NCBI GenBank assembly: GCA_028692975.1 | Contig: JAQUWF010000002.1 | Location: 1 to 64,000, forward strand | Length of the DNA: 64,000 nucleotides | Origin: Lachnospiraceae bacterium | GTDB taxonomy: Bacteria > Bacillota > Clostridia > Lachnospirales > Lachnospiraceae | Direction of reading: 5' to 3' | Shown: positions 35,054-43,585 of the stretch, one piece after another | Position numbering within the stretch: position 1 is the first letter of the stretch | Layout of the letters: each line of letters starts with the position of its first letter | Made by a program: the position numbers and the translations under genes | Notes under the pieces: model-generated | What the model was told of the DNA's origin: nothing | The model's database searches: none | What the model saw: only the letters and a program-made list of their open reading frames with translations

Positions 35054-36076
35054 TTGTGCTACTGAACTGCGAATTGTAAGTTGTGTTCCAATGCGGAGTT
35101 TCAAAGAACGCGTCATATTGGAGTCATGTTCTCTGCGTTGTACCATCTTAACCAAAGCGTCAACTGCCTCAGAACCAAAAGAATGTCTTGGTACATTGAT
35201 TGAGGTAAGTGGCGGTGATGAAATCTCACAGGAGGGTCTGTCGTTAAATCCAACAATTGATACATCTTCCGGAATCCGGAGTCCTTTTTCAGTAAGAGCT
35301 TTCATAACACCAGTAGCGATTGTATCATCGTCCGACACAAAGGCAGTTGGAAGTTCTATGTTTGTGTCTAACAATTTCTTGAAAGCCTGATAGCTTCCTT
35401 CCTCTGTATATGGAATCTTAAATATATGTGCTGAGTCTAAAGACAAGCCAAAGGTATTCATTGCATTTTGATAGCCTTGTTCGCGCTCGCAAAAACTGCT
35501 GATCGTGTCATTACTCTGCAGATAACCAATTTTTTTGTGTCCCATATTGACCAGATATTCAACTGCCTGATAAGTTCCGATTTCATTGTTGATACATACT
35601 GTATTCACATCTAGATGTGGGAAATTGTTGTCAATTGCCACAAATGGAACTTTTAGAACCTCAAAATGTTGAATATCAGAGGCATCCATTTCTGTTGCAA
35701 AGATGATAACCCCTTTGATATTCATCTCCTCGAGGTTCCGAATTTGTGGCATGACATCCATTTTTTTATCAATCGTAGTCAGCATGATGTTATAGCCATA
35801 TTTTCGGGCGCGATTCTCAATACTTTCCATTAAAAGCAGGAAAAACGGATGCTGGTTTAATATTTTCCCATTTTTCTTATAAATTACAAATGCAAAGTTA
35901 GATGGCAGAGACTCAGGTGTCTGCCGTTTTTTTATTAGATGAGAATAGCCCATATCTGTGATTGCTTTTAATACACGCTCTCTCGTACTGTCAGATACAC
36001 CTGGTTTGTGGTTCAGAATCAGGGAGAGGGCAGCAGGTGAAATATTTAATTGATTTGCAATTTCTCGATTCGTCAT
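35048..36076 (-). CDS. LacI-family regulator of the pentitol operon
   Basis: A 342-residue regulator, divergent from the operon it probably controls. The helix-turn-helix and hinge are TNREIANQLNISPAALSLILN, followed by a sugar-binding effector domain (GVIIFATEMDASDIQHFEVL, PFVAIDNNFPHLD, VSIVGFNDRPSCEISSPPLT). The hinge lacks the common VSxVLN but keeps the ALSLILN equivalent. AAAGGAT precedes the start. Confidence 0.9.
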   Translation of the reverse strand: MTNREIANQLNISPAALSLILNHKPGVSDSTRERVLKAITDMGYSHLIKKRQTPESLPSNFAFVIYKKNGKILNQHPFFLLLMESIENRARKYGYNIMLTTIDKKMDVMPQIRNLEEMNIKGVIIFATEMDASDIQHFEVLKVPFVAIDNNFPHLDVNTVCINNEIGTYQAVEYLVNMGHKKIGYLQSNDTISSFCEREQGYQNAMNTFGLSLDSAHIFKIPYTEEGSYQAFKKLLDTNIELPTAFVSDDDTIATGVMKALTEKGLRIPEDVSIVGFNDRPSCEISSPPLTSINVPRHSFGSEAVDALVKMVQRREHDSNMTRSLKLRIGTQLTIRSSVAQQ

Positions 36077-36198
36077 GGAATTATCCTTTCTATCCTAATT
36101 TAATGATAGCTAATATAATAAATCGTTTGTTTGGATACTAATTTGAAATGCTATGTTTATTCTTATTATAAGTTTATTATCAAAAAATGTCAACAGAA

Positions 36199-36220
36199 TT
36201 ACTAAACGATTACTAAACGA
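36199..36220. promoter_or_regulatory. Tandem repeat TTACTAAACGA, candidate operator
   Basis: Two perfect head-to-tail copies of the 11-mer TTACTAAACGA (36199-36209, 36210-36220) lie between the divergent LacI and SDR genes. Related ACTAAA/TTTAGT pieces recur through 36120-36430. They are likely binding sites for the LacI protein, though direct rather than inverted repeats are unusual. Confidence 0.45.
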
Positions 36221-36374
36221 AAATTATTACAGTTACTATTCATATAAATATTCAGAAAAGTATGTGGACAAAAATAGAAAATTGTACACAAAAAAGATAA
36301 TAAAACAGCGAGTTTGAAATTTGGTTTGGTGAAAATAACTAAAAATAATACTGAATATTTAGCAAATGAAACTA

Positions 36375-36403
36375 TTTACAAACTAAATGTTTATGGATAT
36401 AAT
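36375..36403 (+). promoter_or_regulatory. Promoter of the SDR-transketolase-kinase operon
   Basis: TTTACA (36375-36380) and TATAAT (36398-36403) with a 17-base spacer, 57 bases before the SDR start. The spacer holds ACTAAATGTTTA, close to the repeated operator word. Confidence 0.85.
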
Positions 36404-36459
36404 AAAACATTCAGTGAAATAACTAAACAGCGTTTTGAACAAAGAAAAGGAGAACAATT

Positions 36460-37239
36460 ATGATTCAGTATGAGAAAGCAACAGGAGATTTTGATTTAAC
36501 AGGAAAGGTAGCGGTTGTAGTAGGAGGAGCAGGCGGTATAGGAGAAGCAACAGCAAGAATGTATGCAAAAAAAGGTGCAAAGGTTGCTATTGTAGATTGT
36601 AAAGACAACTGCCAGGAAGTAGCAGATGCAATCAAAGCTGACTTTGGTGTAGAGACTGTCGGTGTGAAGTGCGATGTAACAAGTCAGGCAAGTGTGGATG
36701 CCATGGTGGACAAGGTGATTGAAGCGTTGAAGGAAGTTAATATCTTAGCAGCAATGCCAGGATTTGTAGACTTGTACCGTGCGACGGATATCGAGATTGA
36801 GACGATTGAGAAACATCTTGCAATTAACACTGTCGGTGTGTTCCGAGTATGTCAGGCAGTAGCTAATTTGATGATTGAACAGGGCAAAGGTGGAAAAATT
36901 GTGTGCATTACTTCGCAAGCAGATTTTATCGCTATTAACAAACATGTAGGATACACTATGAGCAAGGCTGCAGTTGTAGGAATGATTAAGGTATGTGCAC
37001 TCGAGTGGGCTGAATATGGAATCAACGTTAATGGTGTAGCTCCAACGGTTGTAAATACATATATGGGAGAGAAAGCTTGGCAGGGCAAGGTAAAGACAGA
37101 TATGATTGAGAAAATCCCAGCACATCGTTTTGCGGAGACTGATGAGATTGCAGCAGCTGTTTTATTCCTCTCATGCAACGAGTCGAACATGATTACAGGT
37201 GAAGATTTAGTCGTAGATGGTGGATTTACAATTTACTAA
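36460..37239 (+). CDS. Short-chain dehydrogenase/reductase, probable polyol dehydrogenase
   Basis: A 259-residue SDR. The cofactor motif is VVVGGAGGIGEATARMY; the catalytic Ser-Tyr-Lys set is in CITSQADF and GYTMSKAAV; the C-terminal NMITGEDLVVDGGFT is typical. It would oxidise a sugar alcohol to a ketose with NAD. The operon (kinase, transketolase, symporter) points to xylitol or D-arabinitol as substrate (inference). AAAGGAG precedes the ATG. Confidence 0.9.
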   Translation: MIQYEKATGDFDLTGKVAVVVGGAGGIGEATARMYAKKGAKVAIVDCKDNCQEVADAIKADFGVETVGVKCDVTSQASVDAMVDKVIEALKEVNILAAMPGFVDLYRATDIEIETIEKHLAINTVGVFRVCQAVANLMIEQGKGGKIVCITSQADFIAINKHVGYTMSKAAVVGMIKVCALEWAEYGINVNGVAPTVVNTYMGEKAWQGKVKTDMIEKIPAHRFAETDEIAAAVLFLSCNESNMITGEDLVVDGGFTIY

Positions 37240-37289
37240 AACGAGAATAAGAAACATGGTAAAAATGTAAAGAGAAAAAGGAGATAGTT

Positions 37290-38114
37290 ATGGATGCATT
37301 GACAAAAAAATCCTACGTGCTCAGAAGAGACATCATTGAAATGATGCATAATTCAAGAGCAGGGCATGTAGGTGGAGATTTAAGCGTAATAGATATTTTA
37401 ACAGCACTGTATTTTCAGGTGATGAATGTGTCGCCTGAAAATGCAAAGGATCCAAACAGAGACCGTTTTTTGCTCAGCAAAGGTCATTGTGCAGACGCCC
37501 TGTACTGTGTGCTTGGAGAAAAGGGGTATTATGATAAGAAGGAGGCTGTTGAGACCTTTAGCCAGTTTGGCTCGAAGTACATCGGACATCCAAACACGGA
37601 TGTGAAAGGTGTGGAAATCAATTCGGGTTCACTTGGTCATGGTATTTCCATCGGAGTCGGCATGGCACTTGCAGCTAAGATGAATGAGCAGAGCTATCGT
37701 ACTTATGTTGTTGCCGGAGATGGTGAGTTGGCGGAGGGGTCCAACTATGAGGGGATGATGGCAGCCGGGCATTATAAGTTGGATAATCTGTGTGTGACAG
37801 TTGACCTGAATCATCTTCAGATTAGCGGAACAACAGAAGAAGTTATGGACAGTGCAAATCTGGCAGAGAAATTCAAAGACTTTGGATTCCATGTAATTGA
37901 AGTTGAGGATGGAAATGACTGTCAGCAACTTGTCAAAGCTTATGAAAAAGCGAAAGAACTGAAAGGAAAACCGACAGCAGTCATTGCGCATACGGTAAAA
38001 GGAAAAGGCGTTTCATTTATGGAAAACCAGGCATCATGGCACCATGGCGTCATGTCAGAAGAACAATATGCAAAAGCAGTAGAAGAGTTAGAGGAGGTGT
38101 TGAAAGATGAATAA
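37290..38114 (+). CDS. Transketolase, N-terminal (thiamine-diphosphate) subunit
   Basis: A 274-residue half-transketolase. It has FLLSKGHCADALY, NSGSLGHGISIGVGMALAAK and the thiamine-diphosphate/metal motif GDGELAEGSNYEGMMAAGHYKLDN, ending in the DLNHLQISG strand. Split transketolases with separate N and C subunits are common in Firmicutes. It overlaps the C subunit gene by eight bases. Confidence 0.94.
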   Translation: MDALTKKSYVLRRDIIEMMHNSRAGHVGGDLSVIDILTALYFQVMNVSPENAKDPNRDRFLLSKGHCADALYCVLGEKGYYDKKEAVETFSQFGSKYIGHPNTDVKGVEINSGSLGHGISIGVGMALAAKMNEQSYRTYVVAGDGELAEGSNYEGMMAAGHYKLDNLCVTVDLNHLQISGTTEEVMDSANLAEKFKDFGFHVIEVEDGNDCQQLVKAYEKAKELKGKPTAVIAHTVKGKGVSFMENQASWHHGVMSEEQYAKAVEELEEVLKDE

Positions 38115-39039
38115 GATTACAAACAGACAGGCCATTTGTGATGTGTTGCTTGAGGAAGCAAAGACAGATAAAGACATCGTCGTTGTATGTTCGGATTCAC
38201 GCGGTTCAGCCTCACTGACTCCATTTTTCAAAGAATATCCAAAACAGTGTGTGGAAATGGGAATCGCAGAACAGAATCTGGTTTCTGTATCAGCAGGTTT
38301 GGCAACTTGTGGCAAAAAAGTATTTGCAGCATCACCAGCAAGTTTTATTTCTACAAGGAGTTATGAACAGGCAAAAGTAGATGTGGCATATTCGCAGACA
38401 AATGTAACTTTGGTCGGAATCAGTGGGGGTATCAGTTACGGTGCTCTTGGAATGACACATCATTCATGTCAGGATATTGCAGCGTTTACGGCACTCCCGG
38501 ATATGAGAGTATACCTTCCAAGTGACCGTTTTCAAACAGCAAAATTAATGCAGGTATTGTTAAAGGATGAAAAACCTTCTTATGTGAGAGTCAGCCGTTC
38601 TGCAACAGAAGATGTCTATGATGAAAACATAGAGTTTACGTTGAATCAGGCAAATGTTGTTGTGGAAGGAGAAGATGTAGTAATCATTGCATGTGGGGAA
38701 TTGGTGCCATATGCAAAGAAAGCCGCTGTGCTTTTACAGGAGCAGGGCGTGAAAGCAACCGTTTTAGATATGTATTGTCTTAAACCATATGATGATGCAA
38801 CTCTTTTGAAATATGCGGAAAAGGCAAAGCTTATAGTAACCGTTGAGGAGCATTCACCTTTTGGCGGTCTTGGAAGTATTACAACACAGGTGCTTGCACA
38901 GCGATGTCCGAAAAAAGTACTGCAAATTGCACTTCCGGATGGACATATTATTGCCGGAGAAAATAAAGAGGTATTTGCATATTACAAAATGGACGACGAA
39001 GGTATCGCCAAGCGTGTGAGCAAGGTCTTGGAGGAATAA
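38107..39039 (+). CDS. Transketolase, C-terminal (pyrimidine-binding) subunit
   Basis: A 310-residue partner. The pyrimidine-binding domain has CVEMGIAEQNLVSVSAGLA, GGISYGALGMTHHSCQDIA and RVYLPSDRFQTAKLM, followed by the transketolase C-domain (ATVLDMYCLKPYD, VTVEEHSPFGGLGS). Together the subunits move two-carbon units, so a kinase product such as xylulose-5-phosphate enters the pentose-phosphate pathway at once. GAGGTG precedes its start inside the N subunit gene. Confidence 0.94.
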   Translation: MNKITNRQAICDVLLEEAKTDKDIVVVCSDSRGSASLTPFFKEYPKQCVEMGIAEQNLVSVSAGLATCGKKVFAASPASFISTRSYEQAKVDVAYSQTNVTLVGISGGISYGALGMTHHSCQDIAAFTALPDMRVYLPSDRFQTAKLMQVLLKDEKPSYVRVSRSATEDVYDENIEFTLNQANVVVEGEDVVIIACGELVPYAKKAAVLLQEQGVKATVLDMYCLKPYDDATLLKYAEKAKLIVTVEEHSPFGGLGSITTQVLAQRCPKKVLQIALPDGHIIAGENKEVFAYYKMDDEGIAKRVSKVLEE

Positions 39040-39042
39040 AAG

Positions 39043-40515
39043 ATGGGATATGTATTAGGAATCGACCAGAGTACGCAGGGAACCAAAGCAATACTGGTTG
39101 ATGGAAACGGGAAAATAGTTGGGAGGGCAGACCGCAGTCATGAACAGATCGTTAATGAAAAGGGTTGGGTATCTCATAACTTAGATGAAATATATCAAAA
39201 CGTCCTGCTGGTAACGCAGGACGTTATCCATCAAACAAACATTGACAAAAAAGAAATCAAAGCCATTGGCATCAGTAACCAGAGAGAGACGACTGCTATC
39301 TGGGATAGGGATGGAAGAGCATTGAATTATGCAATTGTGTGGCAATGTTCCAGAGCAAAAGAAATAGCAAAAGCAGTGGAACCATATGCTGCTATGATTA
39401 AAAGAAAGACAGGACTTAAACTATCGCCTTATTTTTCGGCAGCAAAGATGGCATGGCTTTTGCGGAATACAGAGGAATTAAAAGAAAAACAGACACAAGA
39501 TATTTGTTTGGGAACAATTGATAGTTGGCTTATTTATCGCATGACACATGGAGAATCTTTTAAAACAGATTATTCCAATGCATCGAGAACACAGCTTTTT
39601 GACATTGGAGCATTACAGTGGAGCAAAGAGATATGTGAATATTTCAGTGTGCCAATGCAGTGTCTTCCAGAGGTGGTAGACAGTAATGCACTCTTTGGTA
39701 TGACAGACTTAGACGGATTTTTAGAAGAGAAGATTCCTATTCATAGTGCGGCAGGTGATTCTCACGCAGCATTGTTTGGACAGGGATGCCATTCCTCTGG
39801 AATGATTAAGACTACATATGGAACAGGCTCATCAATTATGATGAATACAGGAGAAAATTGTATATCAAGCAGACATGGGCTGGTAACATCACTTGCGTGG
39901 GGGATAGATGGAACGGTACATTACGTATTGGAAGGAAACATCAATTATACAGGAGCTGTCATTACGTGGCTAAAGGATGATATGAAACTGATCAGCTCTC
40001 CGGCAGAGACTGAAGACGCAGCAAAAGCTGCGAATCAAAAGGATAGTACAGTGCTGGTTCCTGCATTCTCTGGATTATCTGCTCCGTACTGGGATGATAA
40101 TGCCAAAGCACTTTTGTATGGTATGACCCGAATGACGGGAAGAAATGAAATTATCAAAGCGGCATTGGAAAGTATTGCACTTCAAATTCAGGCGGTTTTG
40201 GCAGCGATGGAAAAAGACAGTGGCATGGAAATCAAAGAATTGTGTGTGGACGGAGGTCCAACGAAAAATGCATTTTTAATGCAGATGCAGAGTAATCTGG
40301 CATCATCAGCTGTGGCAATTGCAGAGACAGAAGAATTATCAGCACTCGGAGCAGCCTTTCTCGCCGGTATTGGAAGTGGATTATATAAAAGAGAAATGCT
40401 TTTTGGAAAAGAAAATCGCAGATATTTTTATCCGAAAATGAACGAAGAAGTAAGAAATAAAAAATTAGAAAATTGGAGGCGGGCTGTTCGGCTGACAATG
40501 AATTCAAAGGAGTAG
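39043..40515 (+). CDS. FGGY-family carbohydrate kinase
   Basis: A 490-residue kinase of the xylulokinase/glycerol kinase family. Motifs: LGIDQSTQGTKAILVD (phosphate loop), AIGISNQRETTAIWD, HSAAGDSHAALFGQG, KTTYGTGSSIMMNTG (adenosine region) and VDGGPTKNAFLMQMQSN. The sequence is nearer the glycerol-kinase side, but the setting with an SDR and transketolase favours a ketopentose such as D-xylulose. It starts three bases after the transketolase stop. Confidence 0.9.
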   Translation: MGYVLGIDQSTQGTKAILVDGNGKIVGRADRSHEQIVNEKGWVSHNLDEIYQNVLLVTQDVIHQTNIDKKEIKAIGISNQRETTAIWDRDGRALNYAIVWQCSRAKEIAKAVEPYAAMIKRKTGLKLSPYFSAAKMAWLLRNTEELKEKQTQDICLGTIDSWLIYRMTHGESFKTDYSNASRTQLFDIGALQWSKEICEYFSVPMQCLPEVVDSNALFGMTDLDGFLEEKIPIHSAAGDSHAALFGQGCHSSGMIKTTYGTGSSIMMNTGENCISSRHGLVTSLAWGIDGTVHYVLEGNINYTGAVITWLKDDMKLISSPAETEDAAKAANQKDSTVLVPAFSGLSAPYWDDNAKALLYGMTRMTGRNEIIKAALESIALQIQAVLAAMEKDSGMEIKELCVDGGPTKNAFLMQMQSNLASSAVAIAETEELSALGAAFLAGIGSGLYKREMLFGKENRRYFYPKMNEEVRNKKLENWRRAVRLTMNSKE

Positions 40516-40521
40516 TGAGCT

Positions 40522-41919
40522 ATGGGAAAAGAAAAAAAGAAGTATCAATCGACGGAGAATTTGAGTACTTTTCATCTGACTCCAGCAAAACGAGTATATT
40601 ATGCGCTGGGGGATTTCGGATATAATTTTATGTATTACTGGCTCAGTACCTACTTGATGATTTATTATACGGATACAATCGGTATTTCCGCAGCAACAGT
40701 ATCAGTCATGATGTTGGTTGTGAGAATTTTCGATGCATTTAATGATCCGATTATTGGTTCATTAGCAGACCGAACGAATAGTCGTTGGGGGCGTTATCGA
40801 CCATGGTTCCTAATTGGGGCCATTGCAATGGCAACGTTCATCGTGCTGACTTTTGCGGCCAGTCCTGATTGGTCTTACACCATCCGATTGATGTGGATGT
40901 GGGGAATTTATCTGCTTCTGACCGTTGCATCTACATGCAGCAATATGCCTTATGGTGCATTGAATGGCTGCATTACACCGGATTCGGAAGACCGTGCAAA
41001 AGTATCCGGGCTTCGCATGATGTTTGCAAATGTCAGCTCTATGATTACTGTTATTATAGCAGTTCCATTGATTCGTGCATTTTCCACAGATGGATCGGTG
41101 AGTAATGCAAGAGGGTATTTCTGGGCAGTGCTTATCACATGTCTGCTGGGAATTCCAACGATGATCGTGTGTTGCATGAAGACGAAGGAAGTTGTGACAC
41201 CCCCTCCAACACAAGAGTCTATTCCACTCAAAGCACAGATGGAATCATTGACTAAGAACAAACCAGTTGCCATTTTGATTGTAGGTCAGCTGATTCTGGG
41301 CTGTGTCATCTATGGAAGAGCAGCAATGCTTGCATATTACTGGCAGTACAATGCTGGCGATGCGGGCTATGCCACAACTTATGGCTGGGTTAGTTTAATA
41401 GCCGCAATTTTCGGTACCGGCTGGCTGGGAAATAAACTGTTTTCGCATTTAAAACATAAAGGTAAAGTGTGTGCAATCCTTAATTTTATTACGGCGGTGG
41501 CATACTTCCTGATGTATTTTGTGACAGCACCATCGATTCTCTTCTGGATTCTGACGTTTATCGGAAGTATGAGCTTCTATGCATACATGGGAATTCATTT
41601 TGGTGCAATTGGTGATGCTGTGGATTATGGTGAATATGTATCCGGTGTAAGATGTGACGGCTTTTTGTCTGCAATCGTATCGGTTGCCAATAAAGCAGGT
41701 GGAGCAATCATGCCGGCAGTTGGAGCAGCGGTTCTTGCAGCGATGAATTATGTCGCAAATGGAGTACAGTCAACAGAAGTATTAAATGCGATTAACTGGT
41801 TCATTACATTGATTCCCGCAATTATTAGTGCCATCAATGGTATCTTCTACTTGATGTATCCCATTAGCACAGAGAAGCACAAAGAAATTATGAGTGAGTT
41901 GATTCGCAGAAGACAATAG
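40522..41919 (+). CDS. GPH-family sugar:cation symporter (MelB-like)
   Basis: A 465-residue permease with about 12 membrane segments in the major facilitator fold. Family marks: VYYALGDFGYNFMYYWLSTYL, FDAFNDPIIGSLADRTNSRWGRYRPWFLIG and MSFYAYMGIHFGAIGDAVDYGEYVSG. GPH carriers import glycosides, pentosides or polyols with sodium or protons. It is the last gene of the operon and probably imports the pentitol or its glycoside. Confidence 0.92.
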   Translation: MGKEKKKYQSTENLSTFHLTPAKRVYYALGDFGYNFMYYWLSTYLMIYYTDTIGISAATVSVMMLVVRIFDAFNDPIIGSLADRTNSRWGRYRPWFLIGAIAMATFIVLTFAASPDWSYTIRLMWMWGIYLLLTVASTCSNMPYGALNGCITPDSEDRAKVSGLRMMFANVSSMITVIIAVPLIRAFSTDGSVSNARGYFWAVLITCLLGIPTMIVCCMKTKEVVTPPPTQESIPLKAQMESLTKNKPVAILIVGQLILGCVIYGRAAMLAYYWQYNAGDAGYATTYGWVSLIAAIFGTGWLGNKLFSHLKHKGKVCAILNFITAVAYFLMYFVTAPSILFWILTFIGSMSFYAYMGIHFGAIGDAVDYGEYVSGVRCDGFLSAIVSVANKAGGAIMPAVGAAVLAAMNYVANGVQSTEVLNAINWFITLIPAIISAINGIFYLMYPISTEKHKEIMSELIRRRQ

Positions 41920-41960
41920 TATTTGGATTACAGAAAATAGTTAGTACGAGGGTTATACGA

Positions 41961-41991
41961 AGAGATTGGAGCAAAAATCCAGTCTCTTTTT
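41961..41991 (+). terminator. Terminator of the pentitol operon
   Basis: AGAGATTGGA (41961-41970) pairs with TCCAGTCTCT (41978-41987, one G-U) around GCAAAAA, followed by TTTTC. Confidence 0.85.
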
Positions 41992-41997
41992 CTGGTG

Positions 41998-42150
41998 CTC
42001 CTGGCGACGCACGTTTCTAATGGGTGAAAGTCGTGTGTTCTGCAAGCTGTCAACAGCTTGCCAGTGAAAGTCTGGTCGGAGTAATCGCCAGTGAGCTCCG
42101 TAGCAAGCACCCAGTGCTTTTGGGTGACCAATTGTGCTGAAGCGGTGTAT
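41998..42150 (+). mobile_element. Possible group II intron 5' fragment
   Basis: Noncoding sequence with phrases seen in bacterial group II intron domain I (GCGACGCACG, GGGTGAAAGTC, AGCTCCGTAGCAAGC, GGGTGACC). There is no reverse-transcriptase gene and no domain V or VI nearby, so at most the 5' part is left. Confidence 0.4.
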
Positions 42151-42154
42151 AACA

Positions 42155-42260
42155 AGATTAAACAGAAGTTTTTATGAAAAAGAATGCTATAAAGAAAAAT
42201 GGGACGTAAGAACGCTAAAACGTCAGATGGACTTAGCGCTATTTCTTAGACTGGTAATAG
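42155..42260 (+). pseudogene. Fragment of a YhcG/DUF1016-type nuclease
   Basis: The frame reads NRSFYEKECYKEKWDVRTLK followed by RQMDLALFLRL, which matches the conserved N-terminal block of YhcG-type PDDEXK nucleases (FYEKE...W.VR.L.RQ...L). The rest of the protein is absent and the frame drifts into noise. Confidence 0.5.
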
Positions 42261-42401
42261 TGTTCTTATGGGCAAAGAACAACAGGCTTGGATATACGTT
42301 GTTTCGAGAAATCGTCATTTCTATTGTTGTTACGAAGCAATGGTGCTATACTTAGAGTAATATATATTTGCGTAAACAGGGCTTTGTTGGAGGATAATTG
42401 A

Positions 42402-42620
42402 ATGCGAAATGAGAAGCAAATTAGAATCAATTACAAACCATTATGGAAAATGCTGATTGACAGAGAAATGACCAAGGGAGACTTGCGAAAGATGACACAA
42501 ATTGCAGCCAGCACATTTACTAAGATGACGAATAATGAAAATGTTTCATTGAATGTATTGGCTCGGATAAGCATAGCTTTAGAATGCGGTTTGGATGATA
42601 TTGTGGAGATTGAAAGGTAA
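42402..42620 (+). CDS. Small XRE-family helix-turn-helix regulator (YozG-like)
   Basis: A 72-residue DNA-binding protein: INYKPLWKMLIDREMTKGDL, then the recognition part IAASTFTKMTNNENVSLNVL and a conserved end ALECGLDDIVEIER. This type often sits at the edge of restriction-modification or mobile loci. GGAGG precedes the start. Its last two thirds recur at 34704-34829. Confidence 0.85.
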   Translation: MRNEKQIRINYKPLWKMLIDREMTKGDLRKMTQIAASTFTKMTNNENVSLNVLARISIALECGLDDIVEIER

Positions 42621-42639
42621 TGAATACGAAGAAGTTTAA
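42514..42639 (+). repeat. Copy B of the HTH-gene 3' end direct repeat
   Basis: Matches 34704-34829 with seven transitions; here it is part of the complete 72-codon gene. The two copies flank 7.7 kb containing the pentitol operon. Confidence 0.85.
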
Positions 42640-42659
42640 TGAATGGAGGTGCTCATAAT

Positions 42660-43024
42660 GGCGAGACCGGAACAATCAAACAGAACTTACAGTCTCTGAA
42701 ATAAAACGAATGATTTCAGAACTCAAAATCAAACTTGAAAATGATGATTTGGGGAAGGTACAGAACTGCCATACGAAAATGGAGATGACAATTTCAGACC
42801 AGATATTGTTGTGTTGACAAACGGAATGTCACTTTCATTTATTGAAGTGAAAAGACAGAATAATCGTGAAGGGATTCTGATGGAAAGAGAACGAATGACT
42901 AGACGCTTTTCCAATCCGGTATTCAGAAAGTATGCGAATATTACGCAGTATACAGTGTTTTCAAATAATAATGGATATGATGACACAGATATTGAACCAA
43001 TTCAGGGAGCATTCTATGCATCAT
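42660..43024 (+). pseudogene. HsdR (type I restriction subunit) N-terminal remnant
   Basis: The frame gives NRTYSL, then after shifts VVLTNGMSLSFIEVKRQNNR and GILMERERMTRRFSNPVF, then a span ending FSNNNGYDDTDIEPIQGAFYAS. This is the N-terminal nuclease part of HsdR, with the EVKRQ motif of the PD-ExK site. Stops and frameshifts break the start (42660-42800), and everything after about residue 190 is missing, so the gene is dead. Confidence 0.75.
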
Positions 43025-43402
43025 GATATTTTATTAAGTGTAAGAGCACCTGTTGGCACAATGAATATTGCTTATGAAGATTGCTGCATTGGAAGGTGTT
43101 TGGCTTCAATTTCTGGTAAAGACAATACAATTTCATTTGTCAGAGATTTGTAAATGAGCAATAGTTGGTTTTTCAACAATGTAAATAATTCAGGGACTAC
43201 ATTTGGCTCAATTACAAAAGATACTTTATTCGATATGCCTGTAATAATACCAGAAACCAATATAATAAACAGTTTTCAATGTATTGCCGAACCTATTGAA
43301 CTTCAAATACATAAAAACGAAAAACAAATACGTGCAATGAGTTCATTGCGTGACTGGCTTCTTCCGATGCTCATGAATGGTCAAGCTTCTATCAAAGATT
43401 GA
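43022..43402 (+). pseudogene. HsdS (type I specificity subunit) C-terminal remnant
   Basis: Directly abutting the HsdR piece, frames read HDILLSVRAPVGTMNIAYED, CCIGRCLASISG, a stop at 43151, then SNSWFFNNVNNSGTTFGSIT, DTLFDMPVIIPE and IELQIHKNEKQIRAMSSLRD before WLLPMLMNGQ. These are the second target-recognition domain and the C-terminal coiled coil of HsdS. The N-terminal half is gone and one stop interrupts it. Confidence 0.75.
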
Positions 43403-43585
43403 TTCCCACTACGCCGCCATGCTACGCTCACACCAGAACTGTTCGCTATCGGGCATTCGCCTGATGAAATGTCATCTATGCAGCCTTTTGTGAGCAAACT
43501 CCTAACGGCTGATAGTGACGCCGTTTCGCCTGGCTCATTGCATACGGTAAATTATCATTTATAAAATTCAAAGAAAGGATATTCG

